In this document: positions 55,861-64,000 of the stretch, one piece after another
How positions within the stretch are numbered: the stretch's first letter is position 1
How the letters are laid out: every line of letters begins with the position of its first letter
NCBI GenBank assembly: GCA_905250025.1
Contig: CAJNOJ010000140.1
Coordinates: 62,001-126,000, forward strand
Length of the DNA stretch: 64,000 bases
Reading direction: 5' to 3'
Source: Adineta ricciae
Lineage: Eukaryota > Rotifera > Eurotatoria > Adinetida > Adinetidae
The notes under the pieces: model-generated
The model's input: only the letters and a program-made list of their open reading frames with translations
Database searches by the model: none
What the model was told of the DNA's origin: nothing
Made by a program: the position numbers and the translations under genes

Positions 55861-56915
55861 ATGGCGTCACTTTCAACAGCTGTGTACATTATTTCCAGCA
55901 TTAGACAATATTTTTTATATGGATCGTATGTTGTACTTGCTGGTGGGCTGCTTGGCAATATTCTCAATCTGATCGTATTTTCACAATTGAAGCGTTTTCG
56001 AGAGAATCGATGGTCGTTCTATTTCATTGTCGAGTCAATTGTGGGATTAATTTTCATCGCATCGAGCATATCTAATACAACTGCACGTTTAATCATCGGA
56101 ACTGATTTTGATCAAGTGTCGCTCGTCTGGTGTCGATTGAGACTAATCTTGAATCAAGGAATTGGTTTGACATTATTTTTCATAATACCTTGTGCTGCTG
56201 TCGATCAGTTTTTCTCGACAAGTTATCTATTTAATTTAAGAAATTTGTGCACGTTGAAATTAATTCGATCGTTAGTATTCATCACCAGTTGTCTCTGGTA
56301 CGTTCATAGTATTACTTTTAGTTGTTTTCTCAATATTCGAGCACCTGCTGGCTGTATTATCACAGACGCAAATTTATCGCGTTATTCTGTTTATTTCTTC
56401 TATCCGATTTTATACGGTTCTATTCAGATTATCATCGCTTTTCTCTTTAGTTTATTAGCGTTTCGTAATGTTCGTCGTCTTGTCCGTCGGCAAATTCCAA
56501 TTGATCGCCGTCGAATGGATCAACAAATGACAGCAATGATCTTAACGCGTGTCGCGTTTTTCATTCTATATGCACTACCATATTCGATCTATCGTGTCTA
56601 TTCTATTGGTGAAGTGCCTGATCAGTCGAACGCTTTAAAGTACGCTATTACACAATTAACTATGCAGATCTGCATACTTTTGTTTACAATGAACTTTTCC
56701 GTATGTATGATTTCTTTGATTTTATAGATAAATAATGTGTTTTTTAGGCGAGCTTCTACATTTTTATTATAACGTGTGCACGATATCGAAATCAGGTGAA
56801 GTATGTTCTAGTGAAAAGATGTTGGGCAAGATTAAAACGTTGGATTTGCCGTCGAAATAATGGAATTACCCCGTTGAACACACTGACGACAACCTCGAAT
56901 GATGAACTTGATTAA
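55861..56915 (+). CDS. Rhodopsin-like GPCR with conserved TM7 intron (2 exons)
   Basis: Join(55861..56700, 56748..56915), 335 aa. A 47-bp intron (GTATGT ... TTTTAG) falls in TM7; splicing joins LLFTMNFS to ASFYIFIITCARYRNQVKYV, a normal TM7 and helix 8. TM1 carries GGLLGNILNLIVFSQL, TM3 ends CAAVDQFFSTSY in place of DRY, and TM6 contains FFILYALPYSIYRVY. The intracellular tail is basic and ends NDELD. Close in style to the receptor at 46014, so the two are probably paralogues. Ligand unknown. Confidence 0.85.
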
Positions 56916-57243
56916 CTCGTTTTTTTCCTCAAAAAACTGTCTGTAAGGGTTTATTATTTTTTCTTTGAAATACAGTCAAAAGAATTACTAATAAAAATGC
57001 AGCTGTCCGCTAGAGATGATGTGTTATTAATGAAAGTAAAGTGCATTGTAGTTTGGATTTTCCTTCAAGAAATATGTCATTTCTTAGAGATGATGATTTG
57101 TCAAAGATGAGCTTTGTTGTCTGGAGAATATGTGAAACAAAATGAACTTTATTAAAAGAACTTTAATTGAGTTCAGTTCTGACATAAATCTTAATAAAGC
57201 ATGAAATGTCTCTAAAAATGCGATGATAACTCCGAATGATAGT
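56916..57243. other. Convergent intergenic region
   Basis: 3' sides of the GPCR and the small inhibitor-like gene. Nothing else recognised. Confidence 0.35.
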
Positions 57244-57486
57244 CTATGAAATAGTTTTAACCTTCTTTGTTTCGGGATCTACTTGAAGTTGAACCATTTT
57301 GGGATTTTCGCTGCGAATAAGACCCATGTGATGATAAACACGCGGCTCCATACCTAGCAAATTTGCACTTAAAAGAACTTATTTAAAATAAACAAGTTTT
57401 AACATACCATCGGCTTTTAATGTTTCTACTGCTTCATCAACATGCTTTCCAACTAAATGTGCATAGTTTTCACGATGCGATGACAT
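57244..57486 (-). CDS. Small protein resembling potato-inhibitor-I / I78 protease inhibitors (2 exons)
   Basis: Join(57244..57353, 57408..57486) on minus, 62 aa; the 54-bp intron splits a Gly codon. The protein reads NYAHLVGKHVDEAVETLKAD, then GMEPRVYHHVGLIRSENPKM and ends KKVKTIS. The LVGKxVDEAxxxLKxD opening is the start of potato inhibitor I (I13) and I78 inhibitors, small single-domain proteins that block serine proteases. The reactive loop and the usual RVRxFVD strand are not clear (here VQLQVDPETKKV), so inhibitory activity is uncertain. No signal peptide. The clean splice and compact ORF support a real gene. Confidence 0.55.
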
Positions 57487-57919
57487 GAGTTTTTCTTTGT
57501 AATCTCTTGCTTGATAAATATATAATACTTTCGTCAATTAAGATACAGACGAAACGAATAAATAACGCCGGCTCAGCAGAAACTACCGGAGCATTACTTT
57601 GTTTTTTTTTCATAAAACATAATACAAAAATAAGGAAAAAACGAAGTCAGTTATGCATTCATTCGCAATTACGACTCTTGTTTTTCTCGATCGTACAGCA
57701 CATGTGTACATGATCAAGCTTCATTCTTAAGCTATACTTTTACATATACAGTGGCCCATAAAAAAAATTTCACTATTCAATACTCATTTTTTAATCATCT
57801 GTAAATAATCTTTGCAACAGTACGTGATTGTGATGCAAAATTTTATTCGAGAGATAGATAGGCAGATCAAAAAGTGGAAAATATCATCATGCAGTCAAGT
57901 TAAACTTTTCATTTATGCA
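57487..57919. other. Intergenic between two minus-strand genes
   Basis: 3' region of the hevein-DPBB gene and promoter of the small inhibitor-like gene. Nothing else recognised. Confidence 0.35.
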
Positions 57920-59147
57920 TTAAATGAAATGCCAAGCAACATCAGTGTGACCTGCACCTATTTCACCTGCAACGGCCATGAAACCATCGTATGTTAGAGC
58001 AATTTCACCTGAAAAAGAAACCATTCTTCAAGGTCTGGATATTATTGTATTAATCTTATTCACCTTCTTTACAACCGAAACAACGGTCCACGAATCGAAC
58101 GATGATCTCGCCTTTAGGTCCTGTGACAAGAGCTTTCTTTTCACAAACTGGATTGGTGCTTGGAATACCATCTCTAGTGTATGGATCGAACTGAGCTTCA
58201 TTAAGAGCGGCAGTGTAGATTTTCTGATTGTCTTCGTCTAACGACAGAGCACGACTTATGCCACATGTGCTGTATTCATAACTAGCTTTAGTTTCGTTGT
58301 AGTATCGCGCTTGACTTTGAAATTCGCCATCGAGTGAAGCTGGTTGTTTTCGAGACAGAAATCTAGCGAGAGAACAATGAGCAGCGGAAGAACCACAACT
58401 TGAATAAAGAAAAAGTTAGTTGAACAAAGCAATTCTTTACATCAACACGTACTAGCCAAATTTTGAACAGCAAAGACCGCCACCGCAACCAGTCGCACCA
58501 CAGCTACCATAACTGGCGCCTGCACCTCCGCCCGCACCAGCAGCTGCTCCTCCACAATGAGCAGCAGTATTTCCACAACTAAGGAATACAAATAGTACAT
58601 GAATGAAATTGTAAAGTGAATTTGTTTCGGTTGTATTGCTCACAATCCAAATGAAGAACAACATGATCCTGCTGGGCAGCCTGCTCCACCGCAGCTACCT
58701 TGGGCAGCACCGGCGCCATTATAACCGCCTCCAGCCCCAGCCCCAGCAACTGCGCTACCACAGTGTTCTGCAGTAGTGCCACAACTGAACAGATTCAGAA
58801 GTCGATGAATTCAGAACGAAAGAAAGATTTCACATACTAGCCGTATTGTGAACAGCACTGTCCAGCTGGACACCCGTAAGTACGGCAATTACCACCAGCA
58901 GCTGCTCCAGTTCCAGCTCCGGCTCCAGCACCAGCACCTGCTGCTGCACCGCAATACTGAGAACCACTGCCACAATAACCGTATGCTGAACAACAGAGGC
59001 CACCAGCACAACCACTTACCAAACAGTTACCAGCTGGTCAGAAAAGAAAAGATTTCGTCAGTTCTATCACTTCAATTGAAGTCTATTACCGGCGCTGTAT
59101 ACCATAGATAGTAGGAGGACACCTACACCAGCCACAGTAGCTAACAT
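57920..59147 (-). CDS. Secreted chitin-binding protein: four hevein (CBM18) domains plus RlpA/barwin-like double-psi beta-barrel (6 exons)
   Basis: Join(57920..58008, 58064..58398, 58453..58578, 58644..58784, 58838..59033, 59090..59147) on minus, 314 aa; every junction keeps frame. After a signal peptide (MLATVAGVGVLLLSMVYSA) come four hevein-type modules, each C-x4-C-x4-CC-x5-C-x6-C (e.g. GCAGGLCCSAYGYCGSGSQY), separated by Gly/Ala linkers. The C-terminal 120 residues (ARYYNETKASYEYSTCGISR, IIVRFVDRCFGCKEGEIALT, TDVAWHFI) are a double-psi beta-barrel of the RlpA/barwin/expansin class, with the VDRCxGC and Asp landmarks. Plant class I PR-4 proteins have one hevein domain plus barwin; this is a four-module relative. 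Likely secreted to bind chitin, for defence or for the animal's own cuticle or trophi. Non-metazoan origin likely. Confidence 0.9.
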
Positions 59148-61403
59148 CGTTGTCTATATACGTATATGGTAACGATGAGAGAAAAGTTTCGAATGTAAAA
59201 TAAATTTCCAGCTATATTTATACTATCCCTCGTCGACGAGCCTTTGTTTTTTTAAATTAACAAACTCGTCTCGTTAAGATATGCTAAGCCACGAATAAAT
59301 ATTCATAAAGACAATGAGTACATCTGAAGAAAATATTCGTTATTGGTAAAATGTCAAGATTTACACAAAAACAGATTAGAAGTAGATTAATAGGATGCCT
59401 GATCTATGAATAATAATGTGCGAAGGAAAATCGAGCATAGGCCTTTGCTTTATAATCTTCTACCCTCCATCAACGCATGATATTGCGAGCATTAAATATG
59501 CGATTACTAATATATGTTTCTATTTGACCAATAATCGAATAGATCAAAAACGAAAGATAGGAGAGGTACATCTATTTCTTTAATTTTAATTATGATATGA
59601 CCTGACCTTTTGTTGAGCCTAGATCAAATGAGGACCGCAATTCAGTCGAATGTATTTTATTAATTTTTTGTTAGATAATACGTAGCAGAATTCACATTGA
59701 TACTTATTTTAATAGAACAATTGCAAGGCGGAAGAACATCACTGTTCTTTTAAGTCATACTCTTATCATTATCAATGTTGAATACGATTCGCTGATATTG
59801 ATTTATTTTCACAAGAATATACAATATAAATTGATATCTCTTAAGACAGAAAACTGATCTTGTCATACAACTTTAGAATGGATCTCAATGTTTCACTTCA
59901 GTTGTCCTTTTAATATAATTTGCTGGTCATATTCATTCTGACTGCTCGCACTAATTTCTGAGAATTGTTCGTAATAAATAATTGCTTTTGCCAATCATTC
60001 ATACTCATGGATGATGCATGCCTATTAATAATAGACTTTCACAATTAAGTGAGTTAGTTGTGACGATTTTTGCCGGAAGAGATGTGTGTGCTGATGAAAT
60101 ATTATTAATGCCTTACATCAACCAACGTTTATTTCTGTTTGATAGTACTCAAATGACTTGGTGGATTTTTGCAAAAATAACAAGAACATTTGTAAGACGC
60201 AAAAATTAAAAAGAATCCTTTCTACAGGTTCTACTTTAAATCAATAGATTTTTTAATCGTATCCCCCGTCATGAATTTCATGTTTTCTCTCAAACGGTCT
60301 TGAGCGTTAATCGATTACCATATGCAAAATTTTTTGTGGGATAAAACAAAGATAATCATATCTCACGTGTAATGGCTAATTTTTTCTTTGTATTCAAAAC
60401 GAGTGATTCTGACTGTGATATAATGATGCTGTCAGAATTAGGATGTATGTGAAAGTAATGAGCTGGTGAGAATAAATTTTGGAATGAAGGTACAACAGAT
60501 GTGGAACATTGGTTTAGGCGATGGTGAAAACGGGATATCGATAATAGAAAGCCTGAAATTCAGAATTAATCCTATAGTAGAAGAAGTAAAGTTGATAAGT
60601 TTTTGCGGCGCAATTTACTTTAGTAGTTGTAATGGTTTTTTATCTGTTGACTTCATCTATATACATCTATATCAGCATCATAACCGTCAGAGAGCGCTGC
60701 CTTCTTCTCCCCTTTCTCTATTAAATTCGGCTACTACGATACAAATGTTGAAGATAACAGAAAAGATACAATTGTGTGGAATGTGCAGACCACGCAAGGC
60801 GCCGTCATGCCGAAAAGCACGAACAGCATATATCCCATTTCATCACAATGTCTTTATAGATGCCTCTTATCTTCTAAAATTTTCCAACTTGTGAAGCATT
60901 CGATAGAGATATTCTTATTTATCTCCTAGATATCCTGCTAAATAATTCATATAAATAAACATTCAAGGACTGAATACATGACACTGACTTAATATTACTC
61001 TAATATGTGCATCTTTTACGATTTGAAAGAGACGCAAACATATTATGCCATTATTAGGTATGCATGGCTATACATCTAAACTGCATACGAAATAGTTGTC
61101 AACGGTTTTGCTGTTTGTAGTCACATTTTTATAATCTCTCGGTGATATGGCAGCTATGGTGATAGGTCATTAAAGCAGAAACAGACGAAAAAAAAACAAT
61201 GAGAATAAACACAATTTAAAAGCAGCTTAGGAAGAAAAGAAAAGAAAAGAAAGGTAAAAAAGTGCTGTATGTCAACTATTTGCTTGAATTTTTCTTCTTC
61301 CTTTTTTGAAAGACTTAATTCGCAAGAAAAGGAATTTTCGTTGAAAATAACGCGGTGTTCGTGAGACAACTTCTATTATTTTCTGAAACAATCAACGCGC
61401 CAT
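59148..61403. other. 2.3-kb intergenic region
   Basis: No supported gene. Open frames at 60018-60209 and 60466-60894 lack family features, signal sequence or coding style. A+T-rich, with A/G-rich runs near 61230-61255. Confidence 0.35.
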
Positions 61404-63982
61404 ATGATGACCGATGTTCAACGTTTTTTTGCTACTGGTGATGAACCTATGGGAAGCCGACCACCTATTCTTGATCTGAAAGATGTTCCTGCACTGCCAT
61501 TAGAGAAAGCGGTCCACACCCTAAAAGAGCAAATCAAAATCATTCGCAGCATGGCCACCGAAGCGAAGAATAGAACAATGAATCTAGCCGATGGTCTTAG
61601 TCATGATGAATCTGCTTCCATCTACCTATATACCATGGAGCATAAACAGCCACAGAACAATGTTTTTATGAGACTTAATAAAGCTCTTTACAACAATAGC
61701 CAGGCGTCATTGAACGCATGGTGTACGTATTTGAAACTCTTTATGGCTGCGCTAGACAAACTACCACCCGTCCGCTGCACAGTTTACCGCGCTGGTAAAG
61801 GCGATTTAACAGGAAAATACAAAGTGGATTCATTTTGGTGGTGGTGGGGTTTTAATTCTTGCGTTAAGTCCAAAAAGAGTATAGATAGAATTATTGGCTC
61901 AAATGGTATTCGAACTGTATTTCGAATTGAGTGCTTCAATGGGAAAGACATATCCAAGCATTCGACTTCGAAGAATAATACTGAGATCTTACTGATGCCT
62001 GGTACCCGTTTACGTGTGACTGAAATTACAAAGCTTACAAAAGGAGTAGTCGTAATTCGCTTGAGCGAAGAAACGAACCAAGATGGTGAGAATGCGCCTA
62101 TTGACACTGCAACATCATCAATACCCGAGACGACGTCTTCGAAAAAAGTTAATATCACAACTTCAAACCAAGCGAATGGTAAGATTTCGTTCCTTCAACA
62201 AGGGTGTATAAAACCAATTCTCGTTCTTATCATCTTTTCGATTGTTTTAGATCTGTATGCATCTTCAAACGGTGATCAAGCATGTCAGTTTCGAACAGGT
62301 GAGTAACTATAAACGATACGAAATAAGTATGCAACCGCCTCGATCAAATGCTCGCTTTTTAGAACCACGATGCTTTGACTATCAGTATCATGAGAACGGA
62401 AATCGATCCATAGTAAAGCCAGATGAACTTGAAATTTACTTACAGCATCCTCCGTCCACTACACAAGCAGATACTATTGATCGCATTTCTGGATCGCTCA
62501 TTGGAATGGCTTTGGGTGATGCTCTCGGTGCTCATGTCGAATTTCGACCGAGAGACTTCCTCTTGGAGCATCCTGTAACAAACCTTGAGAGCGGTGGAAC
62601 TTGGGGTCTGGAAAAGGGACAGGTAATTTACTGATAGAAGGGCAGAAAAAATAATCTGAGGTTTTTACTTCACTCTTCATCATCAACATGTATTTTAGTT
62701 CACGGATGACACGTCCATGGCTTTGTGTTTAGCTATTTCACTTGTGGCTCGTCATGATTTTGTCATGTACGATCAATTAGTACGCTACAAATGGTGGTTT
62801 CAGCATGGTTATATGTCATCAACCGGATCTTGCTTTGATATTGGCACGGCCACTAAACAAGCTATATTGGAGTTTGAACAACGTCAGAAAGAATTTGCAA
62901 AGTCTCACAACATACCTCTTAATCGAATAGACTATCTTTCTGATCCTTATCTACTCTCGGCATTCGACGCCAGATGCAGTCAAGATGGTGTAGCTGGTAA
63001 TGGCGCTTTGATGCGATTGGCTCCCGTACCCTTGTTTTTCTATAAATATCCCGAATGTGCTGTCGAGTTGTCTGGTTTAAGTGGTCTAATTACTCATGGT
63101 GATCGGAAAGCTTACGATGCTTGTCGCTATTATGGCGCTCTTATTGTTGCAGCTGTTCGAGGCGAAACTAAGAACGCATTGACCGATAATAATTTCTATT
63201 ATAATCACGAACAATGGTTTAATGGTGTTAAACTTTGTCCAGAAATTATGGAAATTGCTAGAGGTTCATACAAACGAGAAGGGGGATACGATGAGGGCAT
63301 TCGAGGCAAAGGGTACATTGTCAGTGCACTTGAAGCTGCTCTGTGGGCTTTTTATTATGATAGCAATTCGTTCAAAGTCGGTGCGTTATCTGCAGTTAAC
63401 CTTGGTGACGACACTGATACGACAGCTGCTATTTATGGTCAATTGGCAGGTGCATTCTATGGTTATCATAGTCTACCTCGTGAGTGGGTACAGCAAGTTT
63501 ATGCTAGAAAATTTATCCTTTGTCTGAGCGATTGGATTATTTACGAAGGCAATCAATGGGGTCCGAAAAGATCGATGGTCAATCAACTTCTTCCATTGTC
63601 ACGGCATGAGAACGATGTTGATATTCATTCATTGCCTCCAAAGAAACCAACAAATACTGCTAAACCAAAGGAAATGTTCAATCCTAATCCGCCAGCTGGA
63701 AGACTATCTCGCAAAACTTCCTTTGTTGCGAAGGAAGAATCCATGCTGTCTACAAAAAAGTCACCGTCTCAGGCCCCTCAAGGTGCAAAATCATTCTCAA
63801 AGACAAGAACGAGCCCACCAAGAGCACAGACTCGTAGGAATAGCGTTCTCGATGGACGCAAACCTAGTTCATTATCTAGACAAAGAGTGAATTCTCAAAA
63901 CTCCAGAGAAAAGCCTGTTTCTAAAACAGCTCCACCCGTCCATCAACCTCAAAGACTTCGAGCGTTCAGTCAAAAAAAATGA
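61404..63982 (+). CDS. Predicted fusion: ADP-ribosyltransferase - membrane segment - ADP-ribosylhydrolase (3 exons)
   Basis: Join(61404..62298, 62363..62622, 62699..63982), 812 aa. Residues about 20-210 are an R-S-E type ADP-ribosyltransferase: CTVYRAGKGDL (Arg129), WWWWGFNSCVKS (Ser152/156) and NTEILLMPGTRLRV (catalytic-type Glu194; two residues earlier is Asn, not Glu/Gln). Residues 269-285 (IKPILVLIIFSIVLDLY) form a likely membrane helix. Exon 1 ends at a consensus GTGAGT; skipping 64 bp to TTTTTAG continues in frame into a DraG/ARH hydrolase: GSLIGMALGDALGAHVEF, FTDDTSMALCLA (386-397), AGNGALMRLAPVP and NLGDDTDTTAAIYG (metal Asps 622, 623, 625). A basic Ser/Pro-rich tail fills the last 130 residues. 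If the first intron is retained, the ART part stops at 62306 and the hydrolase would be separate. Confidence 0.75.
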
Positions 63983-64000
63983 CAACATATCAGCAAAATC

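Noticed and set aside
60018..60894. Two plus-strand open frames (63 and 142 codons)
   Set aside because: No motif, signal peptide, plausible splice continuation or coding-like composition.
1..64000. Bacterial contamination as the source of the bacterial-type genes
   Set aside because: They alternate with clear animal genes, several carry spliceosomal introns, and base composition looks uniform by eye.

Overview
The window is eukaryotic, A+T-rich and gene-dense. Most introns are very short (about 45-75 bp, GT...AG), animal receptor and channel genes are present, and many genes belong to families more typical of bacteria, fungi or plants. Together this points to a bdelloid rotifer; that assignment is an inference from content, with no marker gene to prove it. 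All exon structures were read by eye from splice signals, reading frame and family motifs, without transcript support.

Layout. 0.4-8.9 kb: MAM-like secreted protein, TIR-domain protein (helical N-terminus, TIR, SAM-like tail), membrane thioredoxin, DHCR24-like FAD oxidoreductase, alkaline ceramidase and a secreted GH19 chitinase. 9.2-11.7 kb: a broken von Willebrand A gene and a Cys-rich type I membrane protein. 12.4-18.0 kb: an almost perfect non-LTR retrotransposon (LINE) with two long ORFs, a poly(A) tail and a 13-bp target-site duplication, inserted 66 bp upstream of a GH18 chitinase. 20-21.1 kb: remnants of an ABCB transporter and a jacalin-like lectin. 22.5-29.8 kb: a secreted DNA/RNA nuclease and a roughly 1,790-aa protein combining a microbial-type PARG/macro-like domain with 14 PAR-binding-type zinc fingers. 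30-38 kb: beta-lactamase-fold serine hydrolase, GPCR, four-TM protein, GH78 rhamnosidase pseudogene and an AAC(3)-family acetyltransferase. 38.8-51.6 kb: GH31 alpha-glucosidase, two glycosyltransferase-like type II membrane proteins, an unrecognised 388-aa membrane protein, a GPCR and a DEG/ENaC channel. 51.6-55 kb is a gene desert. 55-59.1 kb: LRAT-like protein, GPCR, a tiny inhibitor-like protein, and a secreted protein with four hevein domains plus a double-psi beta-barrel. 61.4-64 kb: a gene whose splice sites fuse an ADP-ribosyltransferase, a membrane segment and an ADP-ribosylhydrolase.

Themes. Three unlinked genes concern NAD+/ADP-ribose: the TIR protein (with the NADase glutamate), the PARG/PBZ giant and the ART-ARH fusion. 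The fusion, a writer and eraser in one polypeptide, and the PARG/PBZ giant are the best candidates for undescribed biology. A second theme is chitin and glycan handling (GH18, GH19, hevein-DPBB, GH31, broken GH78). A third is probable horizontal acquisition, with both intact and decaying examples.
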